The notes below the pieces were generated by a model that was given only the letters and a program-made list of their open reading frames with translations, made no database searches and was not told where the DNA came from. The position numbers were made by a program, and so were the translations under genes. Positions 7,914-17,000 of a stretch of 48,914 nucleotides of DNA are shown piece after piece; positions within the stretch are counted from its first letter, which is position 1, and each line of letters opens with the position of its first letter. Source of the DNA: an uncultured Caryophanales bacterium (GTDB lineage: Bacteria; Bacillota_I; Bacilli_A; RF39; UBA660); the NCBI GenBank assembly GCA_946539445.1, contig CAMNHK010000008.1, forward strand, positions 1 through 48,914. The letters run 5' to 3'.

Positions 7914-8900
7914 ATGAAATTAGTTGCTGAACAAGTAAAACTTTTGAGAAAAAAAAGAGAAGAATTGCTAAAAAGTAAAAGAGAATATTCTAAATATTTA
8001 TCAGAAAGTCGTGAAAGGGATAGTATCGATGGTACCACACCTTTTTATGCGGATTATTTAGAAGGTCAAAATTATCAAAGAACGATGAAGGAACTTCATC
8101 GAATTGAAGATATTTTATCGAGTGCTGAATTAGTCATTGATCGTAATTTTGATTCTATTGAAGTTGGAACAGCCTTTTATGCTCAGTTTGATGGGGACGA
8201 TGAAAAGGAGAGAATTACTTTAGTAGAGTCTGATGCTTCTATGGGACATGATTTTCATTTGGTTTCTTTGGATAGTGATTTTGGTAAAGCCATTCAAGGA
8301 CATACAGATGGTGATTATATTACTTATACGGTTAAAGCTACTGGTAGAAAAATTGGTGTATCCATTGATTCTATTGATCGTATGAAGAACCATTATGATC
8401 ACTATATTCGTGAAGTTAGTGGTCCAAGCCGTATGAGCAAAGTAGTAAAGAGTGAATTAAGAGAATTAAAGCAAGCTAATCCAGAAGAATATAAGAGAAG
8501 ACATGGAGTTAGTTATAGTCAAATTGAACTTGCCGAAGAAGAGTTAAAACGTGAGAGTGATTTAACACCTACTAGAAAAGCATTTTTAAATCGTATTATT
8601 CATTCCACTCCAGAAGCTTTACCAACCGATGGTAGTATTGGAATTGGATCTCATGTTCAAGTATTATTAACCGATGAAGCTGGAAGAACTACGATTAAAG
8701 ATTTTGAAATGATTAATCGTGCTGTATCTTATGAATTAGATGATCATTATGTAGAGAGAATTACTCCACTTGGAAATGCTATCTATGGATTAAGAGCTAA
8801 TGATACATTTACGGTATCTAGAAATCATAAACCAAATTTACAAGGTGTTGTATTAATGGTTCAAAATGATTTAACCAAACAAAGTCAAAGAGTTTTATAA
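7914..8900 (+). CDS. Gre-like transcript elongation factor homologue with two Gre C-terminal folds
   Basis: 328 residues, about twice the length of GreA (~158). Residues 1-~85 resemble the GreA N-terminal coiled coil, though the acidic tip motif GDLSENAEY is not conserved (DGTTPFYADYL instead). Residues ~86-165 match the GreA/GreB C-terminal fold, with V-G-x-A at its start, LVESDAS, and LDSDFGKAIQGHTDGDYITY in place of the usual ISxxSPxxxALxGKxxGD. Residues ~235-320 look like a second copy (IGIGSHVQVLL... ITPLGNAIYGLRANDTFTV). GreA-type proteins enter the RNA polymerase secondary channel and stimulate transcript cleavage. Whether this one does is uncertain because the tip acids differ. It has its own strong promoter and a GGGGGGAAGAG ribosome site, and it interrupts queA-tgt. 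Confidence 0.75.
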   Translation: MKLVAEQVKLLRKKREELLKSKREYSKYLSESRERDSIDGTTPFYADYLEGQNYQRTMKELHRIEDILSSAELVIDRNFDSIEVGTAFYAQFDGDDEKERITLVESDASMGHDFHLVSLDSDFGKAIQGHTDGDYITYTVKATGRKIGVSIDSIDRMKNHYDHYIREVSGPSRMSKVVKSELRELKQANPEEYKRRHGVSYSQIELAEEELKRESDLTPTRKAFLNRIIHSTPEALPTDGSIGIGSHVQVLLTDEAGRTTIKDFEMINRAVSYELDDHYVERITPLGNAIYGLRANDTFTVSRNHKPNLQGVVLMVQNDLTKQSQRVL

Positions 8901-8911
8901 AACTCTTTTTT
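8887..8911 (+). terminator. terminator of the Gre-like gene
   Basis: AAAGAGTTT (8887-8895) and AAACTCTTT (8900-8908) form a perfect stem, ending in a T run. It overlaps the TAA stop. Confidence 0.85.
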
Positions 8912-8912
8912 C

Positions 8913-8941
8913 TTGTGTTAATGGTTAAAGTACGTTATAAT
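8913..8941 (+). promoter_or_regulatory. promoter of tgt
   Basis: TTGTGT (8913-8918), 17-bp spacer and TATAAT (8936-8941), ending 23 nt before the tgt ATG. Confidence 0.6.
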
Positions 8942-8943
8942 GA

Positions 8944-10078
<1,135 letters not shown>

Positions 10079-10080
<2 letters not shown>

Positions 10081-10100
10081 AGTGGAATACTCTTTTTTTT
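10079..10100. terminator. bidirectional terminator between tgt and the convergent small gene
   Basis: AGAGT (10079-10083) pairs with ACTCT (10089-10093). It is flanked by an A run on the left and a T run on the right, so it can stop both tgt and the reverse-strand gene at 10100-10354. Confidence 0.65.
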
Positions 10101-10354
10101 TATAAATAAAAAATAGGACTCGTAGAAGATGTTTCTTCTTTCTTTGGAGTGGATGGCGTTTGTTTTAGCGCGTTTGCTGTTTTTAAAAGAGTTTTTGTAT
10201 TACTTAAAATTGGTTTTATTTGATAGACTATGGGGATTGCTTGGTTAATTACTCCTAGTGTTTTTTGGGTTCCATCTAGTAGGGATGACCATTTAATTGT
10301 TTTTAGATAGGCTAGTCCTTTTTCTATCATACTTGGATTATTATATGGATACAT
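10100..10354 (-). CDS. small YqfQ/VrrA-like protein (tentative)
   Basis: 84 residues, read from the reverse strand. It begins MYPYNNPSMIEKGLAYL and its core SLLDGTQKTLGVINQAIPIVYQIKPIL resembles the 'FLxNTQKxLNxxQQxxPxVQQYxP' core of the Bacillus YqfQ/VrrA family, whose role is unknown. The C-terminal 20 residues are low-complexity Thr/Ser/Pro/Lys. A good ribosome site (AGAGGTGA, 4 nt before the ATG) supports it as a real gene. It shares a bidirectional terminator with tgt and diverges from the pilC-like gene. The family assignment is from memory of the pattern and is tentative. Confidence 0.6.
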   Translation of the reverse strand: MYPYNNPSMIEKGLAYLKTIKWSSLLDGTQKTLGVINQAIPIVYQIKPILSNTKTLLKTANALKQTPSTPKKEETSSTSPIFYL

Positions 10355-10426
10355 AGTTCACCTCTAATTTAATATATGAAAAAAAATGAAAAAGTTTAAA
10401 TTAGTGTTTTAAATTCAGAATGGATG

Positions 10427-10435
10427 TGTTACAAT
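10427..10435 (+). promoter_or_regulatory. extended -10 of the pilC-like gene
   Basis: TGTTACAAT (TG at 10427-10428, TACAAT at 10430-10435) lies 34 nt before the chosen ATG. There is no clear -35. Confidence 0.45.
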
Positions 10436-10469
10436 ATATTCTAGAGTAGGATGAAAGGGATTGATGTTG

Positions 10470-11990
10470 ATGTTTGGAATCGGTAAAGATAAAAAACAAC
10501 AAGTTGCACCAGCAGCGGCACCCGTTGAAGTATTAGATCCGGCAACAACAAGCGTTGCGGCTAATTCCATGAATATTTCCGTTGGGGCGGCCCAACAACC
10601 TGTCCAACCACTTGTCGCGATGGCGCCAGAGGCACCACAACCAATCACGGCGAATCTAGGTATGGATCCTAATGCAGTGAATTATGGTAATATTATGCCT
10701 GGCTCTCAGGGTCCTACCCAACCAGAAGTAACGTTACCAGATGATCCATCTGTTATTGTTGATAGAAAAGGAAAAGTAAAAAGACCAACTTATGATTATC
10801 GTTATACGATTATTAATGCGGTTGGTAAAAAGGAACAAGGTACTTTTGAAGCAGAAAGTGAAAATGATGTTCGAAATTTCTTGTTATCCCAAGATTATCA
10901 AGTTTTAGAGATTAAAGAGAGAAGTAAATTCGATATAGATATTGGTAGTACTAAATTTAATGCTAATGACTTATCCTTCTGCTTAACTCAGCTATCTACT
11001 TACTTAAAATCTGGAATTCCTCTTGCTGATTCGGTTCGTATTTTGGCTAAACAAACATCCAAACCAGGATTAAAAAAGAGCTTTAATCAATTGGTTTATC
11101 AATTACTTAAGGGTGAAAGTTTATCGGATGCGATGGATATGCAAGGAACTGTTTTCCCTAAATTGTTAATAAACATGGTAAAAACGGCTGAGATGACCGG
11201 TGATTTGCCGTCTATTTTGGATGATATGTCAGAGTATTATACTTCTATGGATCAAACGAAGAAACAAATGAAGTCTGCAATGACTTATCCGCTTGTTGTT
11301 TTAACCATTGCTTTTGGAGTTTTAATCTTCATGCTTACTTATTTGGTTCCGCAGTTTTCTTCTATGTTTGCAGAAAATGGAGCTCAAATGCCAGCTTTAA
11401 CTTTGTTTATTTTAGCGGCTAGTGAGTTTATTAAAACGAAATGGTATATTCTATTAATTGTTGCTGCAATTATCGTTTTTGTATTTATGCAGTTGTATAA
11501 AAAGGTTCAAAAATTCCGTGAAACTGTTCAGATTATTTTGATGCATTTACCGGTGGTAAAAGACGTTATCATTTATAATGAGATAGCTAACTTTACGAAG
11601 ACCTTTGCATCTTTGATTAATCATGGTGTTTTCATTACGGATAGTATGGAGATCTTATCTAAGATTACGAATAATGAAGTTTACAAGCGTATTATTGCAC
11701 ATACTTTGGAAAACTTAGGAAAAGGTGACTCCATTTCTTCTGCTTTTAAAGGAGAGTGGGCTATTCCTATTGTTGCTTATGAAATGATTGTTACCGGTGA
11801 AACCACTGGTCAATTAGGACAAATGATGGAAAAAGTTGCTGGGCACTTCCAGATGTTGCATAAGAACGTTATTGATCAAATGAAAAGTTTGGTAGAACCA
11901 CTTCTTATCTGTTTCTTAGCAGGAGTTGTTGGTGTTATCTTGTTATCAATTATTCAACCAATGTTCTCAATTTATAGTCAAGTTAAATAA
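10470..11990 (+). CDS. type II secretion/type IV pilus inner-membrane platform protein (PilC/GspF/ComGB-like)
   Basis: 506 residues from ATG 10470; this start suits the AAAGGGA site (9 nt upstream) better than the ATG at 10464. The first ~105 residues are an Ala/Pro/Gln/Val-rich, probably disordered extension not usual in PilC. The standard domains follow: YRYTIINAVGKKEQGTFEAES (the usual PilC opening), then two T2SSF repeats (about 160-290 and 360-500), each followed by hydrophobic helices. PilC anchors the assembly ATPase beneath a pilus or pseudopilus. The prepilin peptidase gene follows by 11 bp, but no ATPase or pilin gene is in the window. The 5' part has visibly more GC-ending codons than its neighbours. 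Confidence 0.88.
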   Translation: MFGIGKDKKQQVAPAAAPVEVLDPATTSVAANSMNISVGAAQQPVQPLVAMAPEAPQPITANLGMDPNAVNYGNIMPGSQGPTQPEVTLPDDPSVIVDRKGKVKRPTYDYRYTIINAVGKKEQGTFEAESENDVRNFLLSQDYQVLEIKERSKFDIDIGSTKFNANDLSFCLTQLSTYLKSGIPLADSVRILAKQTSKPGLKKSFNQLVYQLLKGESLSDAMDMQGTVFPKLLINMVKTAEMTGDLPSILDDMSEYYTSMDQTKKQMKSAMTYPLVVLTIAFGVLIFMLTYLVPQFSSMFAENGAQMPALTLFILAASEFIKTKWYILLIVAAIIVFVFMQLYKKVQKFRETVQIILMHLPVVKDVIIYNEIANFTKTFASLINHGVFITDSMEILSKITNNEVYKRIIAHTLENLGKGDSISSAFKGEWAIPIVAYEMIVTGETTGQLGQMMEKVAGHFQMLHKNVIDQMKSLVEPLLICFLAGVVGVILLSIIQPMFSIYSQVK

Positions 11991-12001
11991 AGGAGGTAAT
12001 T

Positions 12002-12769
12002 ATGAATACAATCTATTTAATTATCTTTTTTATTCTTGGTTTGTTCTTTGGTTCTTTTTATACGGTGATTGGTCTTCGCTTACCAAGACACGAGAATTTT
12101 ATAACAAACCGTAGTTATTGTGATACTTGTCATCACGAATTATCTTTTTTGGATATGATACCGATTCTTTCTTTTCTTTTTTTGAGAGGAAGATGTCGTT
12201 ATTGTAAAGCCAAGATTCAAGACTTATCGACTTTTATGGAACTATTTACGGGAGTATTATTTGCTTTAAGTTATTATGTATTTGGTTTTTCTTTTCAGTT
12301 ATGGATAGCGCTTGGAATCGTATCTATGCTCATTATTATATCGGTTTCGGATGTTCGTTATTTTATTATTCCGGATGAGGTTTTGATTTTCTTTTCTGGA
12401 TATTTTCTAATCGTTATCGTTTTATTTACCGATGTTATGACTGCTTTGTTTTCCATTCTTTCTGGTTTGGCTTTATTTGTGGTCATGTATGGAATAATGT
12501 TGCTTGGTAATTTTATTTTCAAGAAAGAAACTTTAGGTGGGGGAGATATCAAAATGATGTTTGTCTTTGGACTCGTTCTTCATCCCTTACTTGGATTGTT
12601 TGCTATTTTTTTAGGTAGTTTGTTAGCTTTACCAGTATCTCTTTTTATCTTATGGAAAAAGAATCAAAGATTAGTTCCTTTTGGACCATTCTTGTTAATT
12701 GCTTTAACATTTTTATACTTTACAAGAATTGATATACAAATGGTAATTGATTATATTCGAATGCTTTAA
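12002..12769 (+). CDS. prepilin peptidase (A24 family, PilD/ComC-like)
   Basis: 255 residues, polytopic. The N-terminal region carries GSFYTVIGLRLP and two CxxC pairs (CDTC and CRYC, about residues 40-67), as in methylating prepilin peptidases. The catalytic aspartates are recognisable in SDVRYFIIPDE and LGGGDIKM. It cleaves and often N-methylates class III signal peptides of pilins or competence pseudopilins at the membrane. The AAGGAGGTAATT site is ideally placed. It is co-transcribed with the platform protein. Its pilin substrates and the ATPase must be encoded elsewhere. Confidence 0.93.
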   Translation: MNTIYLIIFFILGLFFGSFYTVIGLRLPRHENFITNRSYCDTCHHELSFLDMIPILSFLFLRGRCRYCKAKIQDLSTFMELFTGVLFALSYYVFGFSFQLWIALGIVSMLIIISVSDVRYFIIPDEVLIFFSGYFLIVIVLFTDVMTALFSILSGLALFVVMYGIMLLGNFIFKKETLGGGDIKMMFVFGLVLHPLLGLFAIFLGSLLALPVSLFILWKKNQRLVPFGPFLLIALTFLYFTRIDIQMVIDYIRML

Positions 12770-12783
12770 GCATTCTTTTTTTT
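12759..12783 (+). terminator. terminator after the prepilin peptidase
   Basis: GAATGC (12759-12764) and GCATTC (12770-12775), with the TAA in the loop, followed by eight T residues. Confidence 0.85.
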
Positions 12784-12811
12784 GTTTCTTTTTTTTACTT
12801 TTTGTTATAGT
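12782..12811 (+). promoter_or_regulatory. candidate promoter of dnaB
   Basis: TTGTTT (12782-12787), 18-bp spacer and TATAGT (12806-12811), with an extended -10 TG at 12803-12804. Confidence 0.4.
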
Positions 12812-12830
12812 ATATTGGTAGGTGATGCGT

Positions 12831-14138
12831 ATGAAAAATAACAATGTTTTGCCAGCAGATACTTATACTGTTATTAATAAGACGGTTATTACGGATAAGG
12901 ATAAGAAAATTATTTCGATGCTATATCAACCAATTATTGGTTTTACGGCAGTTAGTTTTTATTATACGTTGTTGGATGATCTAGACAAGCAAGAGATTAT
13001 GAGTGATGATTTAACACATCATCATTTGATGGCTACGATGCAGTTGGGATTAGAAGATATTTTAGTGGCCCGTCAGAAATTGGAAGCGATTGGATTACTG
13101 AAGACTTATGTCAAAAAAGATAATGTGAATCAGTTTGTTTATTTATTGTTTTCTCCTGTTTCTGCCAATGAATTTTTCAATCATCCTATTTTAAATGTAG
13201 TTTTATATAACAATCTAGGAAAACGGGAATATGAAAAAGCAATGAATTACTTTAAAATGCCTCGTGTTAATTTAAAAGACTTTGAGGAAATTACTTGTAG
13301 TTTTGATGAGGTGTTTTCTTCTGTTCGAGGAACGCCTATGGAAGTTCATGAGGATGTTGTTCGCTCTCATACGAATGGACTTACTTTTCATAAGAGTATT
13401 GATTTTTCTCTTATTATTAACGGAATTCCAGAGAGTCAATTGAATGAAAAGTGTTTTAATGATGATATCAAAGAATTGATTCAATCATTGAGTTATATTT
13501 ATAATTTAGATACTTTAGATATGCAAAACATTATTCGTGGTTGTATCAATGAAAAAGGGTTAATTGATAAGACTCTTTTACGAAAGAGTTGTCGAGAATA
13601 TTATCAGTTTGATAATTATGGGAATTTACCGACTCTTATTTATAATAGGCAACCAGACTTTTTAAAAAAACCGATTGGCGATAATTCAAAATGGGCTAAA
13701 ATGGTTTATACGTTTGAAAATATTACGCCTTATCAATTATTAAAGGCTAAGTATAAAGGAGCGGAACCAACGGATCGAGATAAAAAGTTAATCGAGAGTT
13801 TATTGGTGGATCAAAAGTTAAATCCTGGAGTAGTGAATGTCTTAATTAGTTATGTATTGAAAATCAATAATGAACAATTGAAAAAGAGTTATGTTGAGAC
13901 TATTGCTGGACAATGGAAACGTCTTAATATCGAAACAGTGGAAGACGCTATGAGAATAACGGAAAAAGAACACAAGAAGTTAAATCGTTTGGTTCATTCG
14001 AAAGAAAAGGAATCTACAAAAGAAAAACCAGTCAAAGATGGCAGTGTTCCTGCTTGGTTTAATCAAGAACAAGAAGTGGTTGAAACCTCTCAAGAAGAGG
14101 TGGAAGAACTTGATAAAATATTAAAAGAACTAGTTTAG
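12831..14138 (+). CDS. dnaB: replication initiation and membrane attachment protein DnaB (DnaB/DnaD family, Bacillus sense)
   Basis: 435 residues from ATG 12831, chosen because AGGTGAT precedes it; the upstream GTG/ATG codons lie inside that site. The N-terminal winged-helix region (LPADTYTVIN..., KKIISMLYQPIIGFTAVSFYYTL) is typical of Bacillus DnaB. The C-terminal DnaD/DnaB_2 domain is seen around residues 290-375, with TPYQLLKAKYKGAEPTDRD, LLVDQKLNPGVVNVLISYVL and YVETIAGQWKRLNIETVEDAM. The protein helps load the replicative helicase at the origin with DnaD and DnaI; it is not the helicase. In Bacillus dnaI follows directly, but here an HD-domain gene does. The Glu-rich tail is low complexity. 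Confidence 0.88.
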   Translation: MKNNNVLPADTYTVINKTVITDKDKKIISMLYQPIIGFTAVSFYYTLLDDLDKQEIMSDDLTHHHLMATMQLGLEDILVARQKLEAIGLLKTYVKKDNVNQFVYLLFSPVSANEFFNHPILNVVLYNNLGKREYEKAMNYFKMPRVNLKDFEEITCSFDEVFSSVRGTPMEVHEDVVRSHTNGLTFHKSIDFSLIINGIPESQLNEKCFNDDIKELIQSLSYIYNLDTLDMQNIIRGCINEKGLIDKTLLRKSCREYYQFDNYGNLPTLIYNRQPDFLKKPIGDNSKWAKMVYTFENITPYQLLKAKYKGAEPTDRDKKLIESLLVDQKLNPGVVNVLISYVLKINNEQLKKSYVETIAGQWKRLNIETVEDAMRITEKEHKKLNRLVHSKEKESTKEKPVKDGSVPAWFNQEQEVVETSQEEVEELDKILKELV

Positions 14139-14148
14139 TTCTTTTTTT
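14123..14148 (+). terminator. terminator overlapping the end of dnaB
   Basis: AAAAGAACTA (14123-14132) and TAGTTCTTTT (14136-14145) pair around a 3-nt loop. The TAG stop is in the 3' arm and a T run follows. Confidence 0.85.
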
Positions 14149-14166
14149 GTAAAAAAATGTAAAATT

Positions 14167-14196
14167 TTGAAAAAAATAGAGCATATTATCTATAGA
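14167..14196 (+). promoter_or_regulatory. candidate promoter of the HD-domain gene
   Basis: TTGAAA (14167-14172), 18-bp spacer and TATAGA (14191-14196). Confidence 0.4.
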
Positions 14197-14237
14197 TATC
14201 TTTTCTTATGATAAGATGGATAAGACGTGGTGATACT

Positions 14238-14738
14238 ATGAAAAAGCAATATCTTAATGAGTTTTATTCTATTGTAAATCCTATTTTAAATCATTCTAAA
14301 TTTCAAGAATTAAAGGGGATTACTCATCATGGAATTACTCGCTTTGATCATTGCTTTCGTGTAGCGTATTATACTTATTGCATTACTCGATTTTTTCATT
14401 TGCAATATAAAGATGCTACAGAAGCTGCTTTATTACATGATTTTTTCTTAGAGGAAGTAAAAGAAGAGAATGGGTGGATGCGTTTACAGAAACATCCAAA
14501 GTTTGCTGCTTTCAATGCTAAGAAATATTTTTCTATTTCGGACTTTCAGGAAGATATTATTCTTTGTCATATGTTTCCTGTTACTTTACGTCCTCCAAAG
14601 TATTTAGAAGGTTGGATTGTTGACTTTATTGATGATATTTCTGCTATCTATGAAAGAGGTCTTTCTATTCAAGAAGAACTAAAAGCAGCCTGTTTATTTT
14701 TATTTATTTTGGTTGTTTATTCTTTCCCTATACGTTAA
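14238..14738 (+). CDS. HD-domain phosphohydrolase
   Basis: 166 residues from ATG 14238, placed by GTGGTGAT just upstream. The HD metal site is visible: H in HHGITRFDHCFRVAYY (the helical H...H-xx-R-V pattern), LLHDFF (the HD pair, about residue 66), then later His residues in LCHMFP. Such proteins hydrolyse phosphoesters of nucleotides or act in signalling. The ~160-residue size resembles stand-alone YedJ/YfbR-like members, but the substrate is unknown. It has its own promoter candidate and terminator, so the link to dnaB is positional only. It ends in a hydrophobic stretch, CLFLFILVVYSF, which could associate with the membrane. Confidence 0.75.
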   Translation: MKKQYLNEFYSIVNPILNHSKFQELKGITHHGITRFDHCFRVAYYTYCITRFFHLQYKDATEAALLHDFFLEEVKEENGWMRLQKHPKFAAFNAKKYFSISDFQEDIILCHMFPVTLRPPKYLEGWIVDFIDDISAIYERGLSIQEELKAACLFLFILVVYSFPIR

Positions 14739-14759
14739 CATTTGTTAACTCTTTTTTTT
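14734..14759 (+). terminator. terminator after the HD-domain gene
   Basis: GTTAACA (14734-14740) and TGTTAAC (14743-14749), followed by a T run. The stem includes the TAA stop. Confidence 0.7.
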
Positions 14760-14803
14760 ATTGTTTATTTATGTTATACTCTATGCTAGAGGAAGTGTTG
14801 GTT

Positions 14804-16420
14804 ATGAAGAAAACTATGATATTTGGGCATAAAAAGCCAGATACCGATTCTGTTATGTCAGCGATTGGTTTATCCTATTTAAAGAATTCTTTAGGGGAAA
14901 ATACAGAACCTAGAGTAATTGGAGATATCAACAAAGAATCTCATTTTGCTCTTCAGTATTTTGGATTAAAAGAACCTAAATATTTGAATGATGTTAAATT
15001 ACAATTGAAAGATGTTCATTATCATAAAGGTTTTTTCATTCATGATACGGAGAGTATTTATGATGGTTATCAAGCCATGCTTCGGGAAGAATTAACGGGG
15101 ATTCCTGTTGTCAAAAAAGATGGTACGTTTGCGGGACTTGTTACGATTAAAAATTTTAGTCATATTTTGATTAATGAAAATGTCGAAGATTTGTATACTT
15201 CTTATGATAATTTACTTCGTGTATTAAAAGCGGAAGAAGTTTATCGAGCATCGGATGAAATTATTGGGAAGATATTAGTTGCGGCTTATCGTAGTACTAC
15301 TTTTTTATCCAATGTCGAATTAAATCCTAATGATATTTTAATTGTTGGAGATCGTCATAGTGTAATTGAATATGCGGTTCATTCTTCTGTTAAAATGATT
15401 ATTTTATCGGGAAATTCTTATATAAAAGAAGAACATGTTGAAATTGCTCGTAAAAATGGGGTTAATATTATTCGAACTCCTTATGATACCTATCGTGTAT
15501 CTAGACTTGTTTTACTTGCTAACTACGTAAAAACAATGATTGAGATTTACAATCCTACTAAGTTTTTGGAAACAGATTTTGTATCGGATGTTATCGATAA
15601 GAATAATAAATTAAAACATACGAATTATCCAGTTATTGATAAAAATAATCGTTGTTTAGGACTTTTAAAAATTACAGATCTATCGGAGAAAAATCCAAAG
15701 AAAGTAATATTAGTTGATCATAATGAAAAATTACAAAGTGTGGAAGGTTTAGAAGAAGCTGAAATTCTTGAAATATTTGATCATCATAATTTGGGCAGTA
15801 TTACAACGAATAATCCGATTAATTTCCGTAATATGTCTGTTGGTTCTACTTGTACCATTGTTTATTCGATGTTTCGTGAAAGAAATGTTGAAATCCCTCC
15901 AATGATAGCAGGAGCCTTATTGTCAGGGATTTTATCGGATACTTTGATTTTAAAAAGTCCAACAGCGACCCCTAAAGATGTAGAGGCGGTTCAAAATTTA
16001 GCTAAAATTGCTGGAGTTTCTTATCAAGATTATGGAATGGAATTATTAAAATCTGGTACTTCTTTAAAAGGTATGAGTAAAGAAGATGTTTTATATAATG
16101 ACTTTAAATTATTTAGTGTTAATGGCCGTAGTTTTGGTATTGGTCAATTCTTTACGATTAATTTTGATGATATTAAAAAAGATATAGATGGATATGTTCA
16201 AGTATTAGATCGTGTTGCCGAAGGTAATAATTACCAGTTGGTTGCTTTATATGTTACGGATATTATTCGTAATGGAAGTTATGTATTATATAATCAAAAA
16301 GGCGCTAATATTATGAATTTAGCTTATCAGGATGATGTTTTTGAGGGATACTTTGTAGAAGGATGTGTCTCTCGTAAAAAACACGTAGTTCCAATTATTA
16401 TGGAAATTTTAGAGAGTTAG
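14804..16420 (+). CDS. ppaC: manganese-dependent inorganic pyrophosphatase with CBS and DRTGG domains
   Basis: 538 residues from ATG 14804, which has AGAGGAAG 8 nt upstream. DHH-family metal ligands are visible: H9, D13 and D15 in FGHKKPDTDS, VDHNE (about 306), FDHHNLG (about 328) and the STCTIV segment, followed by the DHHA2 substrate domain. Inserted between them are a CBS pair split by a DRTGG domain, giving the long form known from Clostridium. Family II pyrophosphatases hydrolyse PPi in the cytoplasm. In the CBS form AMP/ADP inhibit and ATP or diadenosine polyphosphates activate. The gene appears to be followed by the COG2426 gene in one transcript (13-bp gap). Confidence 0.95.
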   Translation: MKKTMIFGHKKPDTDSVMSAIGLSYLKNSLGENTEPRVIGDINKESHFALQYFGLKEPKYLNDVKLQLKDVHYHKGFFIHDTESIYDGYQAMLREELTGIPVVKKDGTFAGLVTIKNFSHILINENVEDLYTSYDNLLRVLKAEEVYRASDEIIGKILVAAYRSTTFLSNVELNPNDILIVGDRHSVIEYAVHSSVKMIILSGNSYIKEEHVEIARKNGVNIIRTPYDTYRVSRLVLLANYVKTMIEIYNPTKFLETDFVSDVIDKNNKLKHTNYPVIDKNNRCLGLLKITDLSEKNPKKVILVDHNEKLQSVEGLEEAEILEIFDHHNLGSITTNNPINFRNMSVGSTCTIVYSMFRERNVEIPPMIAGALLSGILSDTLILKSPTATPKDVEAVQNLAKIAGVSYQDYGMELLKSGTSLKGMSKEDVLYNDFKLFSVNGRSFGIGQFFTINFDDIKKDIDGYVQVLDRVAEGNNYQLVALYVTDIIRNGSYVLYNQKGANIMNLAYQDDVFEGYFVEGCVSRKKHVVPIIMEILES

Positions 16421-16433
16421 GAGAATCATTGAT

Positions 16434-16949
16434 ATGGTTGAAAAAATTGTGGGTGCCATAATAGGGTGGTTTGGCTTTTTCCTAGCTCTTCCTTTTGGAA
16501 GAGAATTGTTGGTATTTATTATTTCGTTAATGCCTATTTTGGAATTAAGAGGAGGATTAATTGCGGCTTCTTTGTTGGGGTTGGATCCGATTCCAAGCTA
16601 TATTATTTCTGTTATTGGTAATATTATTCCTGTTCCTTTTATTTTGTGGTTGATTAATTCTATTTTAGCTTGGATGAGAAAGAGTAAGCATTTTTCTGGT
16701 ATTGCGAAATGGTTAGATAGCAAAGTAGAAAAACATAAGCATCAGATTGAAACGTATGGTTTTTGGGGACTTGTTTTGTTTGTAGGAATTCCTCTTCCAG
16801 GAACAGGAGCATGGACGGGATGTTTGATTGCTTCGGTATTAGAAATGAACCGAAAAAAGGCCTTTGTAGCAACTATGTTAGGAATCTTTATGGCTAGTAT
16901 TATTATGATGCTTTTGTCTTTTGGATTATTAAAATTTATTATCGGTTAA
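16434..16949 (+). CDS. small multidrug export-like membrane protein (COG2426)
   Basis: 171 residues with about four to five membrane helices. It carries the signature MPILELRGGLIAAS near residues 33-46 and LFVGIPLPGTGAWTGCLIAS at about 115-134, both typical of the COG2426/'Sm_multidrug_ex' family. The re-entrant-like GIPLPGTGAW motif resembles DedA-type membrane proteins. The family name suggests drug export, but transport has not been firmly established for it. The AGGAGA site lies 9-12 nt upstream of the ATG. It is close behind the pyrophosphatase and probably co-transcribed. No clear terminator separates it from the phosphohexomutase. Confidence 0.85.
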   Translation: MVEKIVGAIIGWFGFFLALPFGRELLVFIISLMPILELRGGLIAASLLGLDPIPSYIISVIGNIIPVPFILWLINSILAWMRKSKHFSGIAKWLDSKVEKHKHQIETYGFWGLVLFVGIPLPGTGAWTGCLIASVLEMNRKKAFVATMLGIFMASIIMMLLSFGLLKFIIG

Positions 16950-17000
16950 TGACTTTTTTAGGAAATTATGTTAGTATGTTATTGATAATAGGAGGTATGT

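Noticed and set aside
10415..10648. Reverse-strand Ala/Gly/Cys-rich frame opposite the start of the pilC-like gene
   Set aside because: Its composition mirrors the GC-richer Ala/Pro/Gln-coding stretch on the + strand, and it spans the + strand promoter. It is a shadow frame.
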